Origin: an uncultured Gammaproteobacteria bacterium
GTDB lineage: Bacteria; Pseudomonadota; Gammaproteobacteria; Nitrosococcales; Methylophagaceae
Reading direction: 5' to 3'
DNA length: 8,729 bases
NCBI GenBank assembly: GCA_913058195.1
Contig: CAJXPP010000078.1
Location: 1 to 8,729 of the forward strand
Shown: one piece after another, positions 1-6,380 of the stretch
How the letters are laid out: each line of letters starts with the position of its first letter
How positions within the stretch are numbered: the first letter of the stretch is position 1
Translations under genes and position numbers: made by a program
The notes under the pieces: model-generated
Told to the model about the DNA's origin: nothing
The model's database searches: none
Seen by the model: only the letters and a program-made list of their open reading frames with translations

Positions 1-38
1 GTAGATCGTCGGCAGCGTCAGATGTGTATAAGAGACAG
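1..38. other. Nextera Read 1 transposase adapter (sequencing artefact)
   Basis: Bases 6-38 match, without a mismatch, the 33-base Illumina Nextera Read 1 adapter, ending in the 19-base Tn5 mosaic end AGATGTGTATAAGAGACAG. Bases 1-5 (gtaga) lie where the end of an i5 index would be, but I could not match them to an index I know. This is library DNA, not genome. It reads in frame into the first gene and adds the residues VYKRQ (MYKRQ if GTG is taken as a start), a known artefact in protein databases. Genomic sequence begins at 39. Confidence 0.98.
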
Positions 39-428
39 GAAAATGCCATTATTAGTGACACCGAAAAGGCGAGCACCATTTTGTCTCAGTTAAAGGAGCT
101 AGGAGTTAAATTATCTTTGGATGATTTCGGTACTGGCTACTCATCGCTTAGTCATTTACAACTATTACCAGTGGACATTTTAAAGATTGATCGTTCATTC
201 ATTTTCAGTGCAAAACAAGGTAATGTAAGTAGCATAATTTTGGCATCAATCATCAGATTGGCACAGGAGTTATCAATTGATATCGTGGCTGAAGGCATTG
301 AAGATAAGGATAGTTTAGAATTATTGAGGAATCATAATTGTCGATTAGGGCAAGGTTATTTTTTCTCTCGGCCGCTACCCATCGAGCAATTTGAAAAACT
401 TGATACCGTATTTATAGGGCATAGTTAA
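39..428 (+). CDS. EAL-domain c-di-GMP phosphodiesterase, C-terminal fragment
   Basis: This is the C-terminal half of an EAL domain, which hydrolyses the second messenger c-di-GMP to pGpG in the cytoplasm. Conserved blocks appear in the family order. The start matches the region just after the metal-binding Glu block (ENAI). Next come DDFGTGYSSL with the paired metal-binding Asp (codons at 120-125), LKIDRSF with the catalytic Lys, VAEGIE with a conserved Glu, and QGYFFSRPLP near the end. The EAL signature itself and the first half of the domain are missing because the contig ends in adapter at 38, so any GGDEF, PAS or membrane sensor region upstream is unseen. The visible active-site residues suggest an active enzyme. 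No start codon belongs to the gene here, since the GTG at 24 is adapter. No intrinsic terminator is evident after the TAA at 426-428. Confidence 0.93.
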   Translation, partial: ENAIISDTEKASTILSQLKELGVKLSLDDFGTGYSSLSHLQLLPVDILKIDRSFIFSAKQGNVSSIILASIIRLAQELSIDIVAEGIEDKDSLELLRNHNCRLGQGYFFSRPLPIEQFEKLDTVFIGHS

Positions 429-850
429 GGTTGGCCATAGCTATGTTAACGACAGAAGAACGGTTTTGAGGGAGTGTTCCTAAAGTCAGCTAGGATTTAT
501 TGAGCTAAGCGTTATCATGAACCATTTTTTGCAGATTATTAGTAATTATAGATTGAGTACATCTAAACACCTTTACCTGTTTGGTTGCAGGGGGTAAATC
601 TATGCATGCTAAACGAATGACTGCAATTGGCATGTTAGCGACGAATTGTTCTAAGGTCACTCGTCAATCTAAAATAGTCAGTCAATTACTTGAGGTAATA
701 TCCTAGGTTTACTATTCCGTGTTTAAGAAATTGATTAATCTATGTATCAGGCCGAGGAGCCAACTTGATTCTTATAGAAAGCTGAAATTATTTAGTATCA
801 CGACATTCACGTTAGCTACTAGACATAACCTAAAGTCACTTTTGTTATAT
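429..850. other. Intergenic region without a recognised gene
   Basis: About 420 bases separate the EAL gene from the 3' end of the lysR gene, so two transcription units converge here. I see no tRNA, no terminator with a U-tract and no protein homology in any frame. The only candidate is a 34-codon open frame at 602-706 (+) starting MHAKRMTAIG. It has a purine-rich AGGGGG at 589-594 seven bases before its ATG, but it resembles no family I know and is probably chance. A perfect 10-base palindrome, catagctatg, sits just after the EAL gene. Confidence 0.5.
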
Positions 851-1747
851 TTAGTCCGAATCCAAATTAGTTCTTAAGTGCCTCACTAGATATTGATACA
901 AAGTCTGCACCTTGGCGTTGTGCTTTAAATCACGATGATATGCATACCAGAGCACATCTACTTCATCCGACTTGTCGTTTTCCATCTGTAATTTATGTAA
1001 ATTATTGTAACCTGCCGCATTCATCTCCGAAATCAAACCTATTCCCATGCCTGACTTTACAGCAGATTGCACATCGAGAAAGTGGTTACTCTGATATACC
1101 ACTCGACCATTATCGATATGTTTCAACACGTGTTTGACAGAGGGAATATGTTGCTTGTCAGCACTGGGCATAATCCAATCGTGTTGGTTATATTCTTCAA
1201 CCTTATTAGGTAAACCAAACCGTTGTACATAATCATCGGTTGCATAATAGGCCATATTAATGTCCATGATTTTACGTGCAATCAAATCAGGATCCTGAGG
1301 TTTTGAACCTGCCCTTAATGAAACGTGTACCGAGCCACTAGCTAAGGAAATTATTTCATCAGTAGAAATCAACTGTACGCGTAAGTTGGGATAGGCACGG
1401 CGAAACTCAGATAACGCAGGATGAAGTAGTGATGAGAACTCGATCAGAGTTGTAATACGAAGGTTGCCACCGATATCTTGATCTACACTACCTAGTAGGT
1501 TTTCTAGCTGGTTAAATTTAGTGTAGATAGCGGGCATTTCTTTTATGAGGATCGAACCTGCATCGGTCAATTTATAACCACGCTGATGGCGAATAAATAG
1601 TTTGATGCTCAATGCCTGTTCCAGACGATTGACATGGCGTAATACGGTTGCATGGTTACACTGCAACTGCTTAGCCGCTTTGCTTAAGGAGCCTGATTGT
1701 GCCACTTGATAGGCTACGCGGTAGTCATCCCAGTAAAGATCTTGCAT
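851..1747 (-). CDS. LysR-type transcriptional regulator
   Basis: This 298-residue protein has the usual LysR-family length and layout. An N-terminal winged helix-turn-helix covers residues about 6-64 (SLSKAAKQLQCNHATVLRHV, then NRLEQAL and KLTDAG). A periplasmic-binding-protein-like effector domain starts near residue 90. Such proteins are usually tetramers that bind T-N11-A dyads and respond to a small molecule; the effector here is unknown. The recognition helix reads NHATVLRHV rather than the commoner SQPAVSRQI type. The ATG at 1747 is preceded by GAGGA with suitable spacing. The gene is divergent from cytochrome b561 and yceI (141-base gap), the usual geometry for a regulator controlling its neighbour and itself. 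That target assignment is inference: E. coli yceJ-yceI, as far as I recall, has no LysR gene beside it. No terminator is visible downstream. Confidence 0.93.
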   Translation of the reverse strand: MQDLYWDDYRVAYQVAQSGSLSKAAKQLQCNHATVLRHVNRLEQALSIKLFIRHQRGYKLTDAGSILIKEMPAIYTKFNQLENLLGSVDQDIGGNLRITTLIEFSSLLHPALSEFRRAYPNLRVQLISTDEIISLASGSVHVSLRAGSKPQDPDLIARKIMDINMAYYATDDYVQRFGLPNKVEEYNQHDWIMPSADKQHIPSVKHVLKHIDNGRVVYQSNHFLDVQSAVKSGMGIGLISEMNAAGYNNLHKLQMENDKSDEVDVLWYAYHRDLKHNAKVQTLYQYLVRHLRTNLDSD

Positions 1748-1756
1748 GTGTCCTCG

Positions 1757-1785
1757 TCGACTATGTTTTTGACTCGACTATAACA
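1757..1785 (-). promoter_or_regulatory. Candidate lysR promoter with an 8-base direct repeat
   Basis: On the minus strand an extended -10 element, TGTTATAGT (1785-1777), lies about 30 bases before the lysR ATG. The -35 is poor, which is common for extended -10 promoters. An 8-base direct repeat (TCGACTAT on the plus strand, at 1757-1764 and 1774-1781, period 17) overlaps the -10 and the start of the transcript. That would suit an autorepression site. No experiment supports this, and an 8-base repeat could be chance. Confidence 0.35.
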
Positions 1786-1888
1786 GCACTTCATTACTTT
1801 ATGCACAACAGTTTATTATTTATAGCACTATTCAGCTGTGTGTAACAACGATATGCTACTAATCAATATTTATTGACAGGTAAATAAT

Positions 1889-2440
1889 ATGTTAAGAAAT
1901 AGTGATAAATCGTATGGTTGGATCAGCATCATTGTTCATTGGTTGATGGCCATCGTCATTTTATTTGTGTTTGGGCTAGGGCTCTATATGGTGGAACTGA
2001 CCTATTACGATGCATGGTATAAGGGCTCACTAGAGCTCCATAAAAGTCTGGGCATGGCGTTATTTATCCTATTGGTATTTCGTATGTTTTGGCGCGTAAT
2101 TAATAGTAAACCCGCAGAATTAGCTGGACCGAAATGGCAGAAAATATCTGCCGGTTTGATGCATCGTGGTTTATATTTTGTTATGTTATTACTGCTGGTC
2201 AGTGGCTACCTTATTTCGACTGCAGATGGTGCCGCGATCGTCGTTTTTGATCTATTTAATGCACCTGCATTGCCATGGAATGTCGAAAATCAGGAAGATA
2301 TTGCAGGAGAAATACATGAGGTTTTGTCTTGGTTATTAGTGACGATGGTAACAGTCCATGCATTAGCTGCGCTTAAGCATCACTTTATCAATAAAGATAG
2401 CGGTCTTACACGTATATTGAAAGTCGACACCGTCGACTGA
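1889..2440 (+). CDS. yceJ: Cytochrome b561 (YceJ/CybB-like)
   Basis: This 183-residue inner-membrane cytochrome belongs to the bacterial b561 family, four-helix proteins that bind two b hemes and pass electrons to or from the quinone pool. Hydrophobic segments fall at about residues 12-34, 50-70, 91-112 and 143-163. Histidines lie where heme ligands are expected: H17 in helix 1, H51 (ELHKSLG) in helix 2, and H143 and H157 in helix 4; H92 (LMHRGLY) is also conserved-looking. The ATG at 1889 is preceded by a modest ACAGG. The next gene, yceI, begins 36 bases downstream on the same strand, the same order as yceJ-yceI in E. coli, so an operon is likely. The exact electron donor and acceptor are unknown; the yceJ symbol rests on this context and on similarity. 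Confidence 0.92.
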   Translation: MLRNSDKSYGWISIIVHWLMAIVILFVFGLGLYMVELTYYDAWYKGSLELHKSLGMALFILLVFRMFWRVINSKPAELAGPKWQKISAGLMHRGLYFVMLLLLVSGYLISTADGAAIVVFDLFNAPALPWNVENQEDIAGEIHEVLSWLLVTMVTVHALAALKHHFINKDSGLTRILKVDTVD

Positions 2441-2466
2441 TATTTAGACACTCAATAAATCCATTT

Positions 2467-2471
2467 GGAGG
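2467..2471 (+). promoter_or_regulatory. Ribosome binding site fixing the yceI start
   Basis: A perfect GGAGG lies five bases before the ATG at 2477. It decides the start: an in-frame TTG at 2465 would overlap this site and add four residues (MEDI) ahead of the signal peptide. The ATG start gives 191 residues, the length of E. coli YceI. Confidence 0.9.
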
Positions 2472-2476
2472 ATATT

Positions 2477-3052
2477 ATGAAAAATTTTTTATTAGCCAGC
2501 ACATTTGCCGCTGCAACCCTACTATCAGGGGTTACACATGCTGCGGACTATATTATCGATAGAGAAGGTGTTCATGCAGCCATTAACTTTAAGGTACAGC
2601 ACTTAGGCTATAGTTGGCTGACAGGTCGATTCAATAATTTTAACGGCACATTCAGTTATGAAAAAGATAAAGCCGATGCAGCACAAATAAAGGTAGTGAT
2701 TCAAACTGCGAGCCTTGACTCTAATCATTCTGAACGGGACAAGCATTTAAAAGGTGATGACTTTTTGGATGTAGGAAAATATCCAACATCAACTTTTACC
2801 AGTACCCAATATAAGGTTATTGATGAAACTAGTGGCACACTTACCGGTGAATTTACACTTCACGGTGTCACAAAAACCATTAGCTTCCCGGTAGAAAAAA
2901 TTGGTGAAGGTGATGATCCATGGGGTGGCTATAGAGCAGGATTTAGTGGTACAACAAGGCTGAAACTGGCCGATTATGGCATCGATTACAATTTGGGCCC
3001 TGCATCTACGCATGTGGAACTTGAACTCCATATCGAAGGTGTTCGCCAGTAA
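2477..3052 (+). CDS. yceI: YceI family periplasmic protein
   Basis: This 191-residue secreted protein aligns along its whole length with E. coli YceI from memory. Residues 1-22 form a Sec signal peptide (MKNFLLASTF, hydrophobic core, then THA before the cut at A22/A23), giving a mature start ADYIID. The family hallmarks follow: QHLGYSWL, F-NGTF, SLDSNHSERDKHLKGDDFLD, YPTSTFTST, LHGVTK, GDDPWGGYRAGF and LGPAS. YceI proteins are lipocalin-like beta-barrels, and the TTHA1906-type member binds a polyisoprenoid in its pore. In E. coli YceI is base-induced and periplasmic. Pairing with a b561 cytochrome suggests a role in isoprenoid quinone handling or membrane redox, but that function is unproven. 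It is probably co-transcribed with the preceding gene, and a stem-loop follows 23 bases after the stop. Confidence 0.97.
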   Translation: MKNFLLASTFAAATLLSGVTHAADYIIDREGVHAAINFKVQHLGYSWLTGRFNNFNGTFSYEKDKADAAQIKVVIQTASLDSNHSERDKHLKGDDFLDVGKYPTSTFTSTQYKVIDETSGTLTGEFTLHGVTKTISFPVEKIGEGDDPWGGYRAGFSGTTRLKLADYGIDYNLGPASTHVELELHIEGVRQ

Positions 3053-3075
3053 GCGAAATTCAACATCTCAGCTTT

Positions 3076-3107
3076 CCCTAGAGTGCTTCTTTAAAGGTGC
3101 TCTAGGG
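3076..3107 (+). terminator. Stem-loop after yceI, possible terminator
   Basis: CCCTAGAGTGC (3076-3086) pairs with GTGCTCTAGGG (3097-3107): eight perfect pairs, then two G-U wobbles and one C-G, around a 10-base loop. It sits 23 bases after the yceI stop. No U-tract follows on either strand, so it is either a weak intrinsic terminator or an mRNA 3'-end stabiliser. Confidence 0.55.
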
Positions 3108-3122
3108 ACTAAAATTCACAGT

Positions 3123-3128
3123 TTGACA
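3123..3128 (+). promoter_or_regulatory. Consensus -35 (TTGACA) of a possible orphan promoter
   Basis: A perfect TTGACA lies 55 bases before a strong ribosome binding site at 3171. No good -10 sits at 17 bases; the region 3143-3154 (GATAAGTTAATA) holds only poor matches. With the site at 3171 and the ATG at 3183 it suggests the leader of a former gene. On sequence alone this is a weak promoter call. Confidence 0.3.
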
Positions 3129-3170
3129 GAGTAATTTATTTCGATAAGTTAATAAGAATCATCCTAATAT

Positions 3171-3269
3171 AGGAGAAAGCCTATGAGTTTAGTTACCTTT
3201 CTTCCAGTGCTCCCACATCAGGGCTTTCTGATTTTCCGTGTCATAAATTCGAGGTCTTTGTTGCATTGA
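3171..3269 (+). pseudogene. 5' end of a gene disrupted by an IS30 relic
   Basis: AGGAGA (3171-3176) stands six bases before an ATG at 3183, one of the best translation starts in the window, yet the frame closes after 28 codons (MSLVTFLPVL...). From about codon 4-6 onward the DNA is the antisense of an IS30-family transposase start, so only the leader and perhaps four or five codons (MSLVT) can belong to the original gene. My reading is that an element inserted just inside a plus-strand gene and that most of both was later lost. Past the relic, 3286-3360 is open for 24 codons in one frame (PKAVVKFLATFDTGQ...) and could be the remaining 3' part, but I recognise no family. Alternatively the 28-codon frame is translated as a new small peptide, or the site is chance. 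Confidence 0.4.
3189..3266 (-). pseudogene. IS30-family transposase, N-terminal remnant
   Basis: The 25-residue reading MQQRPRIYDTENQKALMWEH...KKGN, from the ATG at 3266, is recognisable as the start of an IS30-family transposase. These enzymes begin with a short basic stretch and then -Y(T/S)..Q...MW.RW..G ahead of the helix-turn-helix. It stops at TAA (3189-3191) just where the family normally continues with SL..IA..FDR, so the helix-turn-helix, the DDE catalytic domain and more than 90 per cent of the gene are absent. It cannot encode an active transposase. The start codon lies inside the terminal inverted repeat, which as I recall is seen in some members of this family. An upstream in-frame start would give 63 residues, but the extra part lies outside the element and has no homology that I can see. 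Assignment is from memory of the family, not a search. Confidence 0.72.
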
Positions 3270-3284
3270 CCGGTTGAATCCACA
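3189..3284 (-). mobile_element. IS30-family element relic with one terminal inverted repeat
   Basis: Read on the minus strand from 3284, the sequence opens TGTGGATTCAACCGGTCAAT and runs to 3259. This closely matches the end of IS30-type elements (IS30 itself begins TGTAGATTCAATTGGTCAAC). The transposase start codon (3266) falls within the repeat. The tip is at 3284, so flanking host DNA begins at 3285. The inner end is lost near 3189. No matching second repeat or target duplication is visible nearby, so this is a solo, internally deleted end rather than a mobile unit. Confidence 0.72.
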
Positions 3285-3434
3285 GCCAAAAGCAGTCGTT
3301 AAGTTTCTGGCTACCTTCGACACAGGGCAGATAGTTAGGTTATTTAGCTCAGGTAGGTAGAGCCACAATATTTCTGGCATATCGATATATTATAATCAGT
3401 TAACCTTAGTCTAATTATACGCTTTAAAGCTTGC

Positions 3435-4220
3435 TTACAACTCAAACAAGACATCGGTACGGATTATATATTTAACCCCTTCAATAATAGGCACTGAACT
3501 GTGAGTACAATGCAAAGGATGCATACCATGAGGGAATAATAATAAACTACCGGCAGGGGTACGAATATCAACATGACTAACCTTATTGCCCGCAACTGCT
3601 GGTTTACTCGGGTCATCAGCATTGACCATGAAGCGTGTTTCACCACCTTGGAAGTCCTCACTTAATAGAATTAAGGCGGTCATTTGGCTATAACGATCAG
3701 GGTAAGCATTAGTAACCAGTTCGTCATCGATAATACGACTACCTGGCCAAGAGCCATCAGAGTGGGGTTTAAAATAATCATTTGGACTATAACGATAAAA
3801 CCGAAACCGTGCATTGATCCCCAAGGCTTCACTGCCACCAAAAATAGCCTGACGGTCATCCATTAAGTGTGCAATGCGCTGCCAAATAATACCATCCGTT
3901 TGCTCATCTACTATCCACGTTAAGCTGTCATTATGACGAACACTTCGCGGCAAAGAGACTGCGGCATCAGGCAAAAATCCTAACTGTTCACTAATACTAA
4001 TTAACTTTTCGCATTCATCTTTTGCCAATACATTTAATAACTGAAATGCACCCGGTACCTGCGACAACTCTCTCCGTTCAATATAGTTGATATCAAAACT
4101 ATCACTTAAGTTTGCAGCATTTGCATGGTGATTACCCCAGACAGGTAAGGCGGGGTGCTCTGCTCCAGGCTCTAAAGCGGCAACAAAAAAGTCTGCGGCC
4201 GTGTCAATTTCTTTATTCAT
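3435..4220 (-). CDS. 2-oxoglutarate/Fe(II)-dependent oxygenase (prolyl 4-hydroxylase-type fold)
   Basis: This 261-residue protein belongs to the 2OG-Fe(II) dioxygenase superfamily, P4Hc type, which couples oxidative decarboxylation of 2-oxoglutarate to hydroxylation of a substrate. The iron triad is visible: H153 and D155 in KPHSDG, and a distal H240 (LHCTHSS). K250, or R254 in GVKYIIRTDVLF, is placed to bind the 2OG carboxylate. Other family marks are RFRFYRYSPNDYF ahead of HxD, ALILLSEDFQGGETRF, and AGSLLLFPHG before the distal His. Residues 1-50 have no match I know; there is no signal peptide, so it should be cytoplasmic. The substrate could be a protein side chain, amino acid or small molecule and cannot be told from sequence. 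It starts 73 bases after the aldehyde dehydrogenase stop on the same strand and may be co-transcribed. The ribosome binding site is weak. Confidence 0.87.
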   Translation of the reverse strand: MNKEIDTAADFFVAALEPGAEHPALPVWGNHHANAANLSDSFDINYIERRELSQVPGAFQLLNVLAKDECEKLISISEQLGFLPDAAVSLPRSVRHNDSLTWIVDEQTDGIIWQRIAHLMDDRQAIFGGSEALGINARFRFYRYSPNDYFKPHSDGSWPGSRIIDDELVTNAYPDRYSQMTALILLSEDFQGGETRFMVNADDPSKPAVAGNKVSHVDIRTPAGSLLLFPHGMHPLHCTHSSVPIIEGVKYIIRTDVLFEL

Positions 4221-4293
4221 ATTTTACTCTGTCAATGACTGCTTTATCGGCATTATTGCGTGTTCTTAAGCTAAGTTTTCTAATGCATAGTCT

Positions 4294-5625
4294 TTATTTG
4301 TTAATAATTCGTAGCTGTGCAAACTGGCGATGACCGGCAGCAGTACCATGAAAACCGAAGCCACTTTGCTTCGCTCCCACCCACGGACCTATACCACCTG
4401 CACCTTGGTTGATAGCCACCATGCCGGCTTCCATTTGCTGTGCAACGGCATTTGCATCAGCGCCACCAAATACCACAGCGGCTAAACCGTAAGGGCTAGC
4501 ATTAGCTCGCTCAACCGCCTCGGAGAGCTGCTTAAAACGACTGATGGCAACAACAGGACCAAACGTTTCATCTCGCTCTAAAAGCATATCTGGTCTGATA
4601 CCTGTAACGACAGTGGGCTGTATATAGGGAAGCTCATAATGAGCCTCGCCTAATAGGAACTTAGCACCTTTAGCTTGAGCATCTTCAAGTTGAGACAATA
4701 TATTGGCATGCTGTTTAGGATTTACAATAGGACCGATATTGACATTGTTTTGGTCCCATGCTCCCGCTCGATAACGACTCGCTAAAGCAACCACTTTTTT
4801 CTCAAACTCATAGGCTACGCGTTCGTCGACATAGACTCGCTCAGTAGAGGTACACATTTGCCCGGTGTTTTCAAAGGAACTTGCTACCGCAAACTGCACC
4901 GCTTTATCAATATCAGCGCTTGCCATAACAATGAGTGGATCATTGCCACCCAACTCCATGACTAAGCGTTTAAGCCCTGAAGCGGCACTCGCCATAATAT
5001 GCTTGCCAGCAGCTATTGAACCAGTGAACGCTACCATATTAATATCAGAATTAACTAAGGCTTTACCTGTTTCTGCATCGCCATGAGCTATTTGTAATAC
5101 ATTTTCAGGGAGTACCTGATTTAGTGTTTTAACAAAAAGTTCGGCAACCAAAGGTGTTTCCTCCGATGGCTTTAAGACCACAGTGTTGCCAGCAAGCAGT
5201 GCAGGTAACAACAAGTTATTCGCCATCGCCAATGGATAATTCCAAGGTGAGATAACGGCAACGACCCCTAATGGCCGATATTGAATTTCAGCATTATGTC
5301 CTATTGATTCCGTATTTAGAGCTTGAGCTATTTCCTGAGTAAAATAGGCCGCATTTTGGACCGTGCCAGTCACTTCGTAACTGGCTCTACGATAATCTTT
5401 ACCCATTTCTTTACTGATCAATAATGCTAGCTGTTCTTCTAGCGCAGTAAGATGTTCGTAAGCTAGCATTACTTTTTGTTGGCGTTCATCAAGAGATAAT
5501 GCAGACCACAACTTTTGCGCTTGCTTTGCTCGCAAAACAACAGCCGACATGTGTGTTGGTTCCGTAATTGGAATATCACCCAATGGCTCTCTATTAATGG
5601 GATCATAAGAGGTGAGTGTTGGCAT
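4294..5625 (-). CDS. NAD(P)-dependent aldehyde dehydrogenase
   Basis: This 443-residue aldehyde dehydrogenase oxidises an aldehyde to a carboxylate with NAD(P)+. Numbered from the chosen ATG, it has SPWNYPL with the oxyanion Asn N129, LKPSE with cofactor-binding K152, FTGS, MELGGNDPL with general base E224, GQMCTS with nucleophile C258, and ETFGPV near residue 353. All catalytic residues are present. Length and motifs resemble the short SSADH-like (succinate-semialdehyde, GabD/Sad) branch, but the substrate is not determined. The start is set at 5625 because AGGAAG (minus strand, 5638-5633) lies seven bases upstream and the product then begins MPTLTSYDP, like relatives. An in-frame ATG at 5679 would add 18 residues but has no ribosome binding site. 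The C-terminal KQSGFGFHGTAAG replaces the commoner KQSGFGRE. The oxygenase gene follows 73 bases downstream. Confidence 0.93.
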   Translation of the reverse strand: MPTLTSYDPINREPLGDIPITEPTHMSAVVLRAKQAQKLWSALSLDERQQKVMLAYEHLTALEEQLALLISKEMGKDYRRASYEVTGTVQNAAYFTQEIAQALNTESIGHNAEIQYRPLGVVAVISPWNYPLAMANNLLLPALLAGNTVVLKPSEETPLVAELFVKTLNQVLPENVLQIAHGDAETGKALVNSDINMVAFTGSIAAGKHIMASAASGLKRLVMELGGNDPLIVMASADIDKAVQFAVASSFENTGQMCTSTERVYVDERVAYEFEKKVVALASRYRAGAWDQNNVNIGPIVNPKQHANILSQLEDAQAKGAKFLLGEAHYELPYIQPTVVTGIRPDMLLERDETFGPVVAISRFKQLSEAVERANASPYGLAAVVFGGADANAVAQQMEAGMVAINQGAGGIGPWVGAKQSGFGFHGTAAGHRQFAQLRIINK

Positions 5626-5632
5626 AAAATAG

Positions 5633-5638
5633 CTTCCT
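5633..5638 (-). promoter_or_regulatory. Ribosome binding site fixing the aldehyde dehydrogenase start
   Basis: AGGAAG on the minus strand is seven bases before the ATG at 5625-5623. The alternative in-frame ATG at 5679 has no purine-rich site before it. This supports the 443-residue product over a 461-residue one. Confidence 0.8.
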
Positions 5639-5873
5639 AAAGTGGCATGAACTTCAATGCGTCGTGGCAGTAAATTCATTATGGCTTGTATTTGTGCTAC
5701 AGCTTTTTAAATTAAATCAACCAGTATACTTTTAGTAACCACTTGTATTATCACCAAGTCTAAAACATAATTTTACCATTAAATGAACGACTGCTTTTGG
5801 CACGAAACAAACAATCAGATTGTATTCAAGCTTTGCTTTTATAGGTACCAAAGTAAGTCTGAGTTAATACAGA

Positions 5874-6380
5874 TTATTTATCCCACTTGAAGCCTTCTTC
5901 AGCTGATTCGTCATTTGACTCTTCTGGGCGATACATGATTTGAACACCATGTAGGAAGTTACGCAAAATTTGATCTTTGCACGGTCGGAAGTGTTTATGA
6001 TCAGCGCGGCGGAAGAAGGCACTTAACTCATGACGGCTGATTTGAAGATCGGCTAGCAATAAGATCTCTAAAATATCTTCATCACGCAGGTCGAGGGCAA
6101 TCTTTAGTTTTCTGAATATGATGTTATTGTTTATTTTCTTTTCAGGCTTAGGCTGTTCGCCGTCACGTTTGCCACGTTTTTCATTGATTAAACCATTTAA
6201 GAAGGTAGAGAGCTGAACATCACTACAGTTTTTATAATCAGGATCTTCTTCACGTTTTAACCAACTGCTAATTTGCTCTCGCGTCACTTCAGCATCAGCG
6301 GCGGCAAAGATGCCAATCATTTTTGAATCGTTATAATCGAAGGTATAACGGATTTTGCGTAAAACATCATTATTGGTCAC
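5874..6380 (-). CDS. yehS: DUF1456 family protein, YehS-like
   Basis: This 168-residue protein matches E. coli YehS (DUF1456) from memory over nearly its full length. It has two copies of the family repeat: residues about 3-69 (NNDVLRKIRYTF, ..QISSWLKREEDPDYKNC, LSTFLNGLINEKRG) and about 84-148 (NNNIIFRKLKIAL, HELSAFFRRADHKHF, DQILRNFLHGV), joined by a charged Lys/Glu/Pro linker. A short acidic tail (EESNDESAEE) follows. No signal peptide or membrane segment is present, so it is cytoplasmic. The biochemical function is unknown; an all-helical nucleic-acid-associated role has only been guessed. Translation starts at GTG (6380) with AGGA seven bases upstream, and that site lies within a 15-base palindrome. 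It is divergent from the VF530-family gene. No clear terminator follows. Confidence 0.94.
   Translation of the reverse strand: MTNNDVLRKIRYTFDYNDSKMIGIFAAADAEVTREQISSWLKREEDPDYKNCSDVQLSTFLNGLINEKRGKRDGEQPKPEKKINNNIIFRKLKIALDLRDEDILEILLLADLQISRHELSAFFRRADHKHFRPCKDQILRNFLHGVQIMYRPEESNDESAEEGFKWDK

Noticed and set aside
24..38. GTG start giving an N-terminus MYKRQ for the EAL protein
   Set aside because: These codons are the Nextera mosaic end, not genomic sequence. The gene has no visible start.
2465..2476. TTG start for yceI adding MEDI
   Set aside because: It overlaps the GGAGG ribosome binding site. The ATG at 2477 gives the correct signal peptide and the 191-residue family length.
3267..3380. 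N-terminal half (MPEILWLYL...) of a 63-residue minus-strand frame that reads into the IS30 stub
   Set aside because: This part lies mostly outside the inverted repeat tip at 3284, so it is flanking DNA that happens to be open. The transposase itself starts at 3266.
3464..3661. 65-residue minus-strand frame inside the oxygenase gene, and other overlapping frames within real genes
   Set aside because: These are out-of-frame shadows of well-supported genes, with no homology and no ribosome binding sites that stand out.
3123..4240. TTGACAGAGTAA present at 3123 (+) and again near 4230 (-), with a similar TTGACAGGTAAA at 1873
   Set aside because: A shared 12-mer is expected a few times by chance in two strands of 8.7 kb, and the copies sit in unrelated positions relative to genes.
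5626..5679. Upstream ATG extending the aldehyde dehydrogenase by 18 residues
   Set aside because: No ribosome binding site precedes it, while AGGAAG stands before the ATG at 5625, which gives a family-like start.
5811..5823. ACAATC-A-GATTGT dyad between yehS and the aldehyde dehydrogenase
   Set aside because: Six-base arms occur about this often by chance, and it is not aligned with any promoter or start.
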